Shown here piece by piece: positions 10,854 to 22,265 of a stretch of DNA of 64,000 nucleotides. Numbering within the stretch: position 1 is the first letter of the stretch; each line of letters opens with the position of its first letter. Source of the DNA: Palaemon carinicauda (taxonomy: Eukaryota; Arthropoda; Malacostraca; Decapoda; Palaemonidae); the NCBI RefSeq assembly GCF_036898095.1, contig NC_090751.1, positions 73,423,318 to 73,487,317 on the forward strand, given 5' to 3'. A model generated the notes under the pieces. That model saw only the letters and a list, made by a program, of their open reading frames with translations. It was not told the origin of the DNA and searched no databases. The position numbers and the translations under genes were made by a program.

Positions 10854-11098
10854 TAATAGGCCATCAAATTACTTTCATTTCACCTGTGGAGTTTTCAGGC
10901 GCCTGGGCAGAGTACAGTTCTTTTGCATTTGAGTGAAGGGTCGTGAACTATGTCATCAAAGTTATTAACAGTGTTTGTGCCTTGAGTGATAGTGCTCCTA
11001 TTCCTCCCCTGCTGATCTTTTAGGAACTGACACAGGGAGACTCTCCAGGAACAGCAAGTTCCCACTCAACATTCAAATAAAAAACACATTCCTCCACA

Positions 11099-11216
11099 AT
11101 ATTGGTTAGGAGCAAGTAAGGTAGGATTGAAATTTATTACCAGTAGGCATTAGGTGGTAAAATTTCACTAAAACCAAAAGTGTAAACTACTGTTACTTTA
11201 TTGCACAAACACCCAA
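11099..11216 (+). repeat. A2: second part of leader
   Basis: Matches 45440-45560 of element A (tggttaggaccaagtaaggtagg, ccagtaggcattaggtggtaaaatttca, gcacaaacac). It stops where the F LTR starts (11217). Confidence 0.75.
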
Positions 11217-12228
11217 TGTGGAGGATTAATTTTTGTTTTATTTCTATTTCTTGTTTACCAAATTCAGAGAGAGAGAGAGAGAGAATGTGTGTGTGTGTGT
11301 CAGCGAGTGAGAGGTAGTTAGTGTAATGATTGGTTGTTGTGAGAAACTGTTGGTATAATTGAGGTTGTTTGTTTATGTTTTTAGCTAGGTTAGGAGAGTG
11401 ATGAATGTCTTAGGCGAATGCTTTTTTTTTTATTTGACTGCAGCCAGAGGCAGTTGTGTGTGTGAATGCTGGATTATCATTTTTATTCTTTTACCAGCGT
11501 GGAAGTATTTGTTTATTTCAGCAGCCGTAATTCCTCCTTTGGAGAGATCAAATTGATTTTTTTGAATGCTGACCAATTGTTGATGACCTTGATTGTTTTG
11601 AAGGACCTGATTTGATTGCTCTGTAAGATTATGACGATGATGATGGTGATGGTGGTGTTGATATAGAGTGCCCAAATCAAGTGAGGCAGGTGTAGCAGAT
11701 TGCCACAAAGTTATCTGTCTGCCACCGAGTTATTGTGCCAAGTGTTGTGTCTGCCAGAGAGTTGTGGCATTCGGCTAAAAGGACTGTTGGCCCTTGTGTG
11801 GACAAAGGGGTCCACACATAAACAAATATTTGTGTATTTTATTTTTGATAGTTGTGTACGCACACACACAGTTATATATTTTTCCTAATGTTCTACATTA
11901 TGGTTATTTTTGTCTGTATTTTAGTATTAAGTTCATGATTAGTTTTAAGTATGGTTATTCTTTTGATTGGTGATTCAGTTTAGTTTTAAGTTTATAGCTT
12001 TTAAGGATTAGCTATAGATAATAGATTCATTTGAATGTAGTTGATTCTAGTTTTAAGTGGTTTTTTTTTGTAAGGAAAAATATTTTTAAGGTTATGTTTT
12101 GTCTTTATTTCCCTTCTGTGCAAGAGTCCAGCAGTAAGATTACGATGGTAAAAAGTTTGTTTTGAGGAGACTATTGTCAGTAAGAAAGATTCAAGGGTGT
12201 GGAAGTTGCTTTTTTGCGCATCCCACCA
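11217..12228 (+). repeat. 5' LTR of element F
   Basis: About 1.01 kb, starting TGTGGAGG and ending CATCCCACCA. It carries a short (GA)n/(GT)n array (11269-11300). It recurs reversed at 13704-14741 and partly at 38870-39190. The ORFs inside, including a poly-His frame from a (ATG/ATC)n run, are not conserved and look fortuitous. Confidence 0.8.
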
Positions 12229-12236
12229 CATTATTT

Positions 12237-12254
12237 TGGCGTCCAAAGAGGGAC
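12237..12254 (+). other. primer-binding site of F, tRNA-Lys-like
   Basis: TGGCGTCCAAAGAGGGAC follows the LTR after a short AT-rich spacer. It differs at only 3 of 18 positions from the tRNA-Lys(3)-type primer site of lentiviruses (known pattern TGGCGCCCGAACAGGGAC). Confidence 0.6.
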
Positions 12255-12312
12255 TGCTGAACTGGGACTCTTTGACGAAGGATGAAATTAGGATTAGGAA
12301 TTAGATTCAAGG

Positions 12313-13690
12313 TTGATGAAAATGGAAGAACAATTAAAGGTATTAAGGGAAGAATTGCGGCTGAGTAAGGAGCGTGAGGGGAAATTGTTGTTAGAGTATG
12401 CGAGGTTGAGTTGTGAGAAAGAGGAGATGCAAAGGAAGCTGAGGGAAATTCGAGGAACTGTACAAAGAGTGGAAGAGGGTTTGGAGATAAGGATGCATGA
12501 GAATGAGGAACGAATGGAAGCTATGATGGCGCAAGTAATGGGAATGATGAAAACTTTCATGGGTGAAGGTTCAGTCGGAGGAGTGTCCTCAGCTTCGGGT
12601 AAAGGGTTGATAGTGGAAGAGAAGGCTAAGGTAAATGATAATGGGGAAGGTAGGGAATAGTGAGATTGAAGATAAGGGAAATAGGCGTAGTAAGGATGAA
12701 CAGAAATGTGATAGGAAGAATGAGAAGAAAGATAAAAGTAATATGAAGAGGGAAAAGAAGAAAGGTCAGGATGAGAGTGAGGATGATCATGAATGGGTGA
12801 AAGTGGTAAGTAAGAAAAAGAGTAAGAAGGGAATGGTTAAGGATAGGAATTTAAGTGTTGAATTATATTCATCATATTCAAATGAGGAAGAAGGAAACAA
12901 GAAGGGATTAGGCAGTGAAGATAGTAGTGAGAATGAAGTTGAAATTTGTAAGACAGTGGTTATGAGAGAGGTACCTAGGTGTGAGAGGTTTAATGAACAT
13001 AGAAGTAGGGATGTGTATGACTTTTGTAGGGAGTATGAAAGGTTCTGTCAGGCTAAGTATGGTGATAATAAGAGAGTTTGGGCCAGGGAGTTAGGAGAAT
13101 ATTTGACAGGGCCTTTGTTGACGATGTATGGTGTGATAATGAGTGTAGGAGATGTTGATTATGAAAGTGTAAAAAAGAGAATAATTGAGCAGGTATAACG
13201 TATGAAAGAGAGTGTTAGGTACAAACGTAAGAATAATTTTGATGAGGCACGGATGAATGCAGGAGAAGCGATATCAATGTATGTATGTAGTTTGGAAACG
13301 TTATCTAGGAAGAAGTATGGGGATGAAGGCATAAATGAGAATAAGGAATTAATGAAGAAGTTTTTGGCTACTGTACCTGAGAATGTTGCTGAGTTTATTA
13401 ATTTGAAACAGAAGGATAAAATGAGGTGGACAAAGGAAGGATTGACATGGGATGATATTTTAGAGATAGTTGAGGATTACGAGTTAGATATATGTATGAA
13501 AGAAAGTAAATCTGTGAATGTGAGAACTGGAATGGAGGAAGTGTGCCAGAATTTGTTAGTTTTAGAGATGCTGTTATGAGAGGATCGATGAGAGTAGCTG
13601 ATAGTGTAGTAGATAGGAGTGTTAGGGCGAGTAATATGGGAATACCTGTAAGGACAAATGAAGGGTTTAGGCAAGGAAATCCGGTTCGAA
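12313..13690 (+). pseudogene. gag: gag of element F
   Basis: Capsid precursor in three frames. The first (12313-12660) is a coiled coil rich in Glu, Lys and Met. The second (12635-13198, shifted) has a Lys/Glu-rich linker and then a gag-like helical domain ('VYDFCREYERFCQAKYGD', 'VWARELGEYLTGPLLTMY'). After one in-frame TAA it goes on at 13202-13579 ('RYKRKNNFDEARMNAGEAI', 'LTWDDILEIVEDYE'), shifts again near 13545 and runs into the inverted LTR. There is no zinc knuckle or protease. The coding strand is strikingly purine-rich and poor in C. Confidence 0.65.
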
Positions 13691-13703
13691 GGACCAAAAA
13701 TAA

Positions 13704-14645
13704 TGTGGCGGGATGCACACAAAAGCAACCCCCACACCCTTGAATCTTACATACTGACAATAGTCTCCTCAAAACAAACTTTCTACCATCGTAATCTTAC
13801 AGCTGGACTCTTGCACAGAAGGGAAATAAAGACAAAACATAACCTTAAACCTCTATTTCCTTACAACAAAACACTTAAAACTAGAATCAACTACATTCAA
13901 ATGAATCTATTATCTATAGCTAATCCTTAAAAGCTATAAACTTAAAACTAAACCGAATCACCAATCAAAAGAATAACCATACTTAAAACTAACCATTAAC
14001 TTAATAATAAAATACGAACAAAAATAACCATAAAGTAGAACAATAGGAAAAATATATAACTGTGCGTGCGCGTACACAACTATCAAAAATAAAATACACA
14101 AATATTTGTTTATGTGTGGACCCCTTTGTCCACACAAGGGCCAACAGTCCTTTTAGCCGAATGCCACAACTCTCTGGCAGACACAACACTTGGCACAATA
14201 ACTCGGTGGCAGACAGATAACTTTGTGGCAATCTGCTACACCTGCCTCACTTGATTTGGGCACTCTATATCATCACCATCATCATCATCATCATCATAAT
14301 CGTCATAATCTTACAGAACAATAAAAAAATCAGGTCCTTCAAAACAATCCAGGTCATCAACAATTGGTCAGCATTCAAAAAAATCAATTTGATCTCTCCA
14401 ATAAAGGAATTACGGCTACTGAAATAAACAAACACTTCCACGCTGGTAAAAGAATAAAAATGATAATCCAGCATTCACACACACAACTGCCTCTGGCTGC
14501 AGTCAAATAAAAAAACCATTTGCCCAAGACATTCATCACTCTCCTAACCTAGCTAAAAACATAAACAAACAACCTCAATTATACCAAGTTTCTCGCAACA
14601 ACTAATCATTACACTAACTACCTCTCGCTCGCTAACACACACACA

Positions 14646-14712
<67 letters not shown>

Positions 14713-14741
14713 GCAAACAAAAAATTTCTTTTAAAAATTAT
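13704..14741 (-). repeat. LTR of F family in inverted orientation
   Basis: Reverse complement of 11217-12228 along nearly its whole length, with scattered changes and a larger (CT)n array (14648-14704). The minus-strand start (TGTGGAGG) is missing at 14741, where element G begins. Its inner end is followed on the minus strand by TGGTCCTTCGAACCGG (13696-13681), a primer-site-like sequence different from that of the left LTR. Confidence 0.8.
14648..14704. repeat. (CT)n microsatellite in the inverted F LTR
   Basis: About 57 bp of CT, expanded relative to the short GA array at the matching place in the left LTR. Confidence 0.95.
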
Positions 14742-15392
14742 TGTCCCAAATCTCGAGCAAATTAATTAATAATAAATCAAGGAGACAGGGATAAGACAGA
14801 TGCTATTCTTTTCTTTCAACTAAATATATTTTCCAATTAGAGAATACAAAGTCATTGAGCACTTGTCATAACTACAACAAATAAATCATCAGTGGTAGCA
14901 ACGAGAGTCATTAAAAAGTCAATTTCCTTAAATGAATACTGAATGAGTGCTCTTACAGGTATTTAATGCAAATTTAGGCTTGGCCGTTTACGAAGACTAC
15001 AGCAACGGGAGACCAATCTAAGTTATGTTATCATGGTAACAAAATACAAGTTCTTAGCTTTTAGAAGTGGCACAAATGGGAAAGGACGTTACCCGTTAAT
15101 CGTGGCTATCTTTAAACTGATCCAAGGTGTGGTAGGCTTTGGTGGCGTGATTCATGGGCACCTTAGGGGGTTCATGTCATCTTGCCTGGGGGGTCCTAGG
15201 TATGGGTACCCTCTTCAAGTCTCTGTCAACGGCCTCCTTGCCTACAATGACAAAGTCGAAAACAATAAATGGTCTAATTATCACCTATCAGGTGCCAGCC
15301 AAGCTGACATGATATCTGGTAGCCGAGCGAAAACAGTAGAAGAATTTAATCACATCACCCCATTTCTTAAGTTTTTCGTTTTAATTGTGACA
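14742..15392 (-). repeat. 3' LTR of element G
   Basis: 651 bp; minus strand from TGTCACAATT to TTTGGGACA. A polypurine tract (minus GGTAGGGGGGAGT, plus 15394-15406) lies directly upstream. The inner 300 bp match 28024-28329 with about 18 differences by eye, and the rest matches 38531-38849. Confidence 0.85.
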
Positions 15393-15917
15393 AACTCCCC
15401 CCTACCAAGTTACAGTTTCTCCTTGAACTATGGTAGGTTCCCAAGAAAAGAATAACTACAAATTTTACTTTCAATTCAAGCCCCAACAACGTCTGAGTGT
15501 CAGAAACATATTTACTTTACCTGATACTAAGACAAGCAAACAAAACCCAAACGTGACTGCTCTGCTGTGTTTCGCTTCGATTACACAAACCCAAATTCTC
15601 ACAAAAGAAAAACAATTAGCAATCAAATTACAAAATCAGAACAACGCAAGTTCACACATATCATAATAGTAGTTGTCCATTTTACCATGAGAAAATAGGA
15701 ACTGTAACAATATTCATACATAAGAAATACAATATGAGTAACTAAAAATCAAGAAAAAAATACCCAAAGGTTACATATACATAAAATAAGAACTAGCAAA
15801 TATCTTTGAAAAACAGAACATACGGAGAAATATGGGTAGCTAAAAACCAAGAAACAAAATAGTGAAATGTTACATATGTAGAAAGCAAAATTCATAGCAA
15901 GTAACTCTGAAAAACAA
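15393..15917 (-). other. 3' untranslated region of element G with tandem repeat
   Basis: Between the env end and the 3' LTR. From about 15735 there are diverged tandem units of about 90-100 bp (gtaactaaaaa(t/c)caagaaa, gaaaaacaa, ttacata). The next unit continues at 21770-21830 on the other side of element D, which shows that D was inserted within the array. Confidence 0.65.
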
Positions 15918-16313
15918 TGTGTGTGTGATACTGCCACATACATCCATGTGATAAATGTAATGGAGGGTGACAATTTAAACTAGTAGGTTCATCAAAATCT
16001 TGTATAATGAAGATAAACGGACATAAATGTGACAAGCAGCGGGGAGCAGGCCCATGCTTGTCGATACAGTGAGCACTGAACAACGACTGATAACTATATG
16101 CACATGGCGGAAAGAAAAGCAGTGTTGACACATATAATTACATTGTTGCCACGATGCATAATGAAAAAGTGGTCTTACAGTATATGTAAAGGGAAAAGAT
16201 AAATGGAAATAAATATCATTCTTCTACGAAATAATAATAAAGCAAATGTACATTAATGTTCATAACTGTACGTAATGTAAATAATATACGGCATAATATT
16301 AGATATCTATACA
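15918..16313 (-). repeat. 3' LTR of element D (396 bp)
   Basis: Direct copy of 21449-21769 with two extra segments, about 48 bp after 'caggcccatg' and about 20 bp after 'gggaaaagat'. Ends TGTATAG...CACACA on the minus strand. Confidence 0.9.
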
Positions 16314-17713
16314 CCTCCCTCCCCCTTTACGCTCGTAGCAGTGTCTCGAGCGGAACGGTAATTTCTCTGAGCTAGACGAGGTGAATGACGAGGGACATTG
16401 GAGGGTTTGGATGATGGCTCTCTTTCCTGGCCAGAACAAGGGGACACAAGGTCTTGGGGGGAGGTGTCATCACTTATATTAGCCACTGGGCGTAAATGTC
16501 GTCGGTTTCGAAACCATACACGACCACTTGGAAGGAGTACTTCATACTTTCTGGCCATTCCGCGGCCCATCACGGTACCAATCTTGTCCCATTGAAGTGT
16601 CGTTGCATCCTGTATCCTGACTCATTGGCCGATGGTGAGTTTGGGTAGATGGTGGGCATGAGAGTTGTAAAGGCTCACGGGCAGGTCGGTTTGGGCAGCA
16701 GTGCGGCGGTCGTAATCTTCGGTCTTAGTTTGCCACTCCTCTTTGAATGATCTGGGGTGGGCTGGAACACAAGTGCGGAGAGGATGGCCATAGAGAATCT
16801 GCGCAGGGGAGCGTCCAGCAGGGTTCGGTGTATTCCGAGGCTCCATCAGTCCTCTATCAAAGGCTTCACAATCTATGTTCCCGGATGGGGCGGTCTTGAG
16901 GATAAGGTGTTTCACGGCTTTCACGGCAGCTTCTGCGTGTCCATTAGACTGAGGGTAATGTGGAGATGTGATGATGTGATGAACTCCAAAGCTGTCAGCA
17001 AATTGCTTGAAGTCGTGGCTGGAAAATGGGGGTCCTCCATCAGTTCGTAAGCGGAGTGGAACACCAACCTTGCGGAAGAAAACACAGAACATTCTTGTAA
17101 CTCTGGCTGTAGTTGTGTCACGTCCACGGGGAACAACCACAGGCCAGCCTGAAAGTCTATCTGCAATAACAAGGAAGGATTTCCCTGCTACGTGGAAGAA
17201 GTCAGCCGACACGTTTTCAAAGGGCCGGGATGGGTGGTCGTCACACACGTAAGGTTCCTGTTGCTGACTAGGGAGAAGCTGTTGGCAGGCCTCACAGCTT
17301 TCTACTTTACTCTTAATACCTGCATTGATGCCTGGCCAGAATACTGTCTGCATTGCACGACGTCGAGTAGCTTCAATCCCTCGGTGGCTGTCATGGAGTC
17401 GATCCAAGGTGCGTCGACGGAGGGCTGCAGGGATGACGATCCGGGGTCCATACAATACCGACTCTCCATCCGCGTAAAGGTTGTCCCGCAGCTTCCAATA
17501 CGGGAGGGCGGAAGCGTGGAGATCATAGCTGTTGGTGGGAAAGCCATTGGATACGTAATGAACGAGACGACTGTAATCTTGATCCTGAGATGCGGCCATG
17601 CGGATCTCTTGTAGAGACTTATTCTCTTCGATGATGGGTCCTGTTGCCTGGTTGTCAGTAGAAGTGGCGGTCTGGCAACGATACGCCTGACATGTGCAGT
17701 CGAAGTAGTGCAT
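16307..17713 (-). pseudogene. pol: integrase of element D
   Basis: The zinc-binding domain has 'LHDSHRGIEATRRRAM' (HxxxH type) and 'CEACQQLLPSQQ'. The core has 'FENVSADFFHV' (first Asp), 'LRTDGGPPFSSHDF' (second Asp) and 'YPQSNGHAEAAVKAVK' (Glu). The frame ends at a TGA at about 16619; the C-terminal domain continues in phase to 16307 ('YEVLLPSGRVWFRNRRHLRP'). This makes a complete but interrupted enzyme. Confidence 0.87.
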
Positions 17714-19578
17714 TCTTCTTCATCTTCAGGTGTGGGGCAACTGGTTGGGGAGCGAGACAGGGCGTCTGGTATGCAAAGTTGTTTCCCTGCGCGCCATACT
17801 GCAGTGAAGATGTAGGGGGCCACTTTCATCTTGAGACGTTGAAGGCGTGGATTCTCAATAACATCCAGAGTGTGGTGATTGAGAATCGGTATCAAGGGAC
17901 GATGATCAGTCATTAAGGTGAAATGCTGAAGTCCGGACAAGTATAGGCGGCAATTAGCTATAGCCCAAGTGACTGCAAGTAGCTCCAGCTCTATGGTGGC
18001 GTAACGAGTCTCGGTATCCGTAAGGAAACAAGAGCCACACTGGACGAGACGCATCTGACCTCGGCCGTTATCTTGAAGTAGGGCATAGCCGAGACCATAT
18101 AGGCATGAGGCATCTGTTTGTAGAACTACAGGCGAGGCAGGATTGAAGGGTGCTAGGACAGGAGGTGAAGTCAGAGCTGTCTTGACTTTCTTAAATGCTT
18201 GCTCATGGTCAGGCGTCCAGACGAATGAGCGTTTGGGGCTCATAAGTGGGCGTAGGGGCTGTGCTGCTGCTGCAATGTCTGAAGTGAAGTCGGCAAGTTG
18301 ATTGACAAGACCCATAAACGACCTGACATCTGTCACGTTAGATGGTGTAGGAAAGTCCCGTATAGCTGATACCTTGTCAGGGTCTGCTGCAATACCATCG
18401 GATGATAAGACATAACCGCAAAAGTTAACTTTAGGGGCAGCTACAGTGAACTTGTCCTTGTTGAGGGTGATGCCATATTGACGGCATCTGGTTAGCATCT
18501 GGTGCACGTGTTGTAGGTGGGAAGGGAGATCCTTGTCGGAAAGGAGGATATCATCTACAACCTTCACACAGTTGGGAACACCTTGTAGTGCCACATCTCC
18601 ACGGAGGCAGTATGCATCACCTGTTGCTGAAAATCTCATTGGGCCACGACAGTGCTGGAATCTTCCGTACGGAGTTATAAATGTAGTCAGGTGGCGGTCC
18701 TCTTCTGCCAACTCCATTTGCCAATAGTCATGCAGGGCATCCTCTGTGGTGAAGTACTTCGCAGTAGGAGAGATATTGCGGACAGCATCATGGGGCGTTG
18801 GTGATGGGTGTGTAGGGCGGGCTACCTGAGAATTTAGATGGGTGTGATCCACAGTGATGCGCACACCTTTGTCCTTGGGTACCAAGACCATGGGATGGTA
18901 CCATTCAGAGGGTTTGTCGCCTGCTGGTCTGATGATTCCTTGTTGCACCAAGGAGTCAAGTTCTTCTTTCACTTGATCTCTGAGAGCAAACGGAATGGGC
19001 CTGGGTGTATGGACAGCAAAGGGTGAAGCGCCAGGTTTCAGGTGAATCCTCATTGGAGGGCCTGCCATTTTCTTTAGTGGCTGGGTTTGTAGATCCTTCT
19101 TGGATATGAGGACGTCGCTGAAGTGCCGAAGAAAATAGTCTTTAATAGCTGCAGGCGACGTCATGGCGGAGGCAGGAAACTGAGCGTATCTGTTGACATG
19201 TGTTACCTTGAGGATAGACTTCGGGAAGTCCGGTGACACTATGGCAAGGGCTCGGCAATGTTCACGAGAGAGGAGGGGAGTCTGGATATCCTCATGAACA
19301 TGTATGGTTGCTGAGCAAGACTTGTTGCCAAGACGAAGTTTTGCCTGGAAGTATCCTACAGCCGGTGTCATGGGGGATCCATCTGCTGTCACAACGTCTG
19401 TCATGGGTGGAGGTTCAAGGCTTGTCCGAGGTATGCCGAGTGCATCCAAATATATGGTGCCAATCACTGTGATGTCTGCTCCTGTATCGGGGATTAGCTG
19501 GATATGTGATGATATATCGCCAAATGACAGAGAGACAGTGACTGGTGTGGGGGACTCACTACCCGAGTTATCACCCAC
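17302..19578 (-). pseudogene. pol: protease, RT and RNase H of element D
   Basis: A long open frame (758 aa). The N-terminus has the protease loop 'LIPDTGADITVIG'. RT shows 'KDKGVRITVDHTHLN', 'YGRFQHCRGPM' and the catalytic 'VVDDILLSDKD', with V-D-D in place of Y-x-D-D. The thumb is 'RSFMGLVNQLADF'. RNase H shows 'VLQTDASCLYGLGYALLQ', 'ELELLAVTWAI', 'LMTDHRPLIPIL' and 'PDALSRSP'. The last 100 residues or so are out of phase: the integrase reads in another frame from about 17650. The catalytic residues are intact. Confidence 0.9.
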
Positions 19579-19662
19579 GAAACGGCAGCTGGTGTTTGAC
19601 TTAGTAGTAGGAGGTGAAGCTGTATATCCAGTCTGACTTTTCTAGGTAGACATACACATCTT

Positions 19663-20925
19663 CTAAAAATGTCCTTGTTTCTTGCAGCTATTGCACTGAG
19701 CTTCCTTAGCAGGGCATTTCTGAGTGCGGGGCCAATGACCTGTTCGTCCACAGTTATTGCATGATGCACCAGTGGCTGGGCATTGTCCGGAATCGTGTTT
19801 GCGAGAGCAATATTGACAAGGGTTACTGTTATGAGACTGGTGAGAATGTTGATCAGGAGATCGATGAGAAGTCCTCTTCTGTAGACGCTGGTTCTTCTTG
19901 TATGTAGATACTGCGTTGACTTGGCTAGGGGAAGATGCAATGGCTGATGCAGTTGCACGTGTAGATTCGTAGGAGCGGCAGCATGTCACAAACTCTGCAA
20001 GGGTAGATGAGGGTTGGAGGGGGATAAGGCGTATCAACTCTTCGTCTCTCACACCCATCAAAATTACCATCTGCAATTGCCGTTCATTACAAGAGGTGGG
20101 GTTGCCAGTGCATAAGTCCTCTTCATCAGCGAGATCCTTGAGGCGTGTGTAGTAGTCTGCAAATGATTCTCCGACAGCTTGTTTACAGGACAACAATTCC
20201 CTGTGTCGTAAGGCTTCATTTCTAAGGCTGCGAAAGTGCTTCTGCAGTGTATCCAACACCTCTGTAAGGGAAAGTTATGTGTTGGGAGGGATGCCCAGTG
20301 TATGCGTAAGCAGGCGCTGGACATCCAGGGAGATGCAGGTTCTCAGGTGAATCAGCTGGAAAGTTTGATGTAATCTATCAAGTCCAACTAATGCTGCATA
20401 ATCCTCAAAACGCAGTCTCCACTGGCAAAATGCTTGATACGTTGCATCTTGTTGCAAGAGAGGTGGGGGATGGACCGTAGGCTTGCTAGAAGTTGTAGGT
20501 GTATGCACTGAGAAGTCAGTGGTTGGGGGAACAGGTGTAACAGGAGGTGCAATTATGTGGTTAGGTTGCTGGGGTTGCGATGCCGCAATCTGTCCTGATA
20601 GCAAGGAGAAAAGGGACATGAACCGCTGGTTGTGTTCCTGTCTTGATTGCTCCATCTGTAGTCTGAAGGTCTGCTCCTCTTGTCGTCGCCGGTCTTGTTC
20701 TTGCAGGCTGGAAGTCTGTAGAAAATGGATGAGATGAAGTATATCATTACTGTGGTCTCCTGACCTATTGGGAGTCAGGGGAGGAGGGAGAGTGGTGCTG
20801 GTATCTTCATCCGCAGTGGAGAGGTGCAAAGGTACTTCGTCCGTCGTCAGACCCTCCGTTTGATCCTCTGCCTGATCCTCTGTCTGATCCATTAAATCAA
20901 TTAGCTGTTCCTCTTGCTCAGCCAT
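19663..20925 (-). pseudogene. gag: gag of element D
   Basis: Starts at the Met at 20925 with an acidic N-terminus (DQTEDQAEDQTEG), followed by a proline-rich linker and a capsid region ('QAFCQWRLRFEDYAALVG'). An in-frame TAA at about 20275 interrupts it. It then continues ('LLSCKQAVGESFADYYTRLK') to three zinc clusters: 'CQYCSRKHDSGQC', 'CNNCGRTGHW...KC' and 'CNSCKKQGHF'. The third is cut by a TAG before its last Cys, and a second TAG follows 24 nt downstream. These two stops separate gag from protease in the same frame. Either they are decay or the first is a readthrough codon; two so close favour decay. Confidence 0.85.
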
Positions 20926-21448
20926 ATTGAGTTTGGTGTTGTAAGAGAGCTTGAAATCTGTAGAGAGCCAGAAAAATATCCAAATCGCTGTATGTAAGCG
21001 AAAGAAATCACTTTGGATAGTTAAAAATTACAATGTTTGTCAGTGAGCTTGTGAAATAAGCGGCAGTTGGGTGAGATGAGCGAGTGTGTGTTGCGATCAG
21101 AGGGGAGGCGGGTGGGGTGAGTGAGCGTGCCTCTGGGTGAGAGCCTCGGGCCTCAGTCACCATCGATGCATGAAAGAGGGAGGACGTGTGGTGGGGCTGT
21201 TGAGAAAAATGGCGCCAGAGTTCAAATGTCCTAAAAAAAATGCTGGCAAAGATACTAACATAATACAGCACAGCACTGTAACACACTGACACTCTAACCC
21301 TGCACTGCACAAACACTGTATCGTTCTTAAGAGACACTGTAGTTAAAATCTTGAGTCACTGTAAGGGATCCAATGTGCGAGACGAGAAGTAAACGGCAAT
21401 GGCGGTCGTCGTCTTGGAATCCATAACGTCCGGTTACTCACTGCGCCA

Positions 21449-21769
21449 TGTGTGTGATACTGCCACATACATCCATGTGATAAATGTAATGGAGGGTGAC
21501 AATTTAAACTAGTAGATTCTTTAAAATCTTGTATAATGAAGATAAACGGATAAATGTGACAAGCAGCGGGGATCAGGCCCATGGCGGAACGAAAAGCAGT
21601 GTTGACACATATAATTACATTGTTGCCACGATGCATAATGAAAAAGTGGTCTTACAGTATATGTAATGGGAAAAGATTTCTACGAAATAATAATAAAGCA
21701 AATGTACATTAATGTTCATAACTGTACGTAATGTAAATAATATACGGCATAATATTAGATATCTATACA
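21449..21769 (-). repeat. 5' LTR of element D (321 bp)
   Basis: Shorter partner LTR. It is followed on the minus strand by the primer site TGGCGCAGTGAG, shared with element C. Confidence 0.9.
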
Positions 21770-22265
21770 CAATACATATTGATAAATGTGGGTAATAAAA
21801 AACTAAGAAACAAACTGCTCGGGTACTTACTAACAAATGAAATCTTAAACAGAGACTTTCATCATCAAAATAAATCATACAGAAATACTCAACTTAGGAT
21901 TTTAAATCCTCAGGCTTGTCTAAGCAACAATTGCTAAGCAGATCTCAGATCACAGCGGAGGCAATACATATCTTGTCCTCAAACTCCGCCCTGGATTCTG
22001 TAATTAGAGACCTGGTATAATAATCAGTTGATAAAAACTTATAGTACACAAAACCAAACCAATCTTCATGGAAGAGAAAAACACATATCCACAGAGAAGT
22101 CATAAGTGGAAAGAAATACATAAAACAAATGTATCATGGCCATTATACATAAAAAAAAATCATCAATGTCATTAGTCATAATATTTTCATATAGCTATAT
22201 CACACTAGCAAAGTGTTTACAAATGAAGGTACTAATACATAAAAAAAACAAAAAAACAAAAACAA

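Larger units (their letters stand above)
7462..11098. mobile_element. insertion K, unclassified, TSD ATATT
   Basis: The A2 leader stops at 7461 and resumes at 11099. Identical 5-bp ATATT flanks stand at 7457-7461 and 11099-11103, and the insert starts TGTGAAG and ends CCTCCACA, as an LTR element would. I find no coding domain and no convincing LTR pair. The right end read on the minus strand (TGTGGAGGAATG) resembles the start of the F LTR (TGTGGAGGATTA), so K may be a deleted minus-strand relative of F. It holds element E and a (TAA)-tailed LINE end. 7462-8968 is otherwise featureless apart from a GC-rich patch at 8150-8280. Confidence 0.6.
15918..21769 (-). mobile_element. element D: Ty3/Gypsy (K02A2.6-like) nested in G
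   Basis: LTRs at 15918-16313 and 21449-21769 in direct orientation. On the minus strand there are a primer site TGGCGCAGTGAGTAACC (21448-21432), gag, protease, RT, RNase H, integrase, and the polypurine tract AAAGGGGGAGGGAGG (plus 16314-16328). 'acaat' overlaps both outer edges (15914-15918 and 21769-21773), a possible TSD. LTR substitutions are few (about 2% by eye), but gag has a stop, the gag-pol border has two, integrase has one, and one frameshift lies near 17650. Confidence 0.88.

Noticed and set aside
11430..11708. ORF with a run of His on the minus strand of the F LTR
   Set aside because: The His run is a trinucleotide repeat in a non-coding LTR; the same place in the inverted copy reads as poly-Met.
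14742..15042. Solo LTR of G family at this place
   Set aside because: A polypurine tract lies beyond 15392 and the TTAT duplication pairs with 38850, so it is the inner part of the 3' LTR of element G.
17192..17614. Plus-strand ORFs across element D
   Set aside because: Antisense shadows of the integrase and RT frames.
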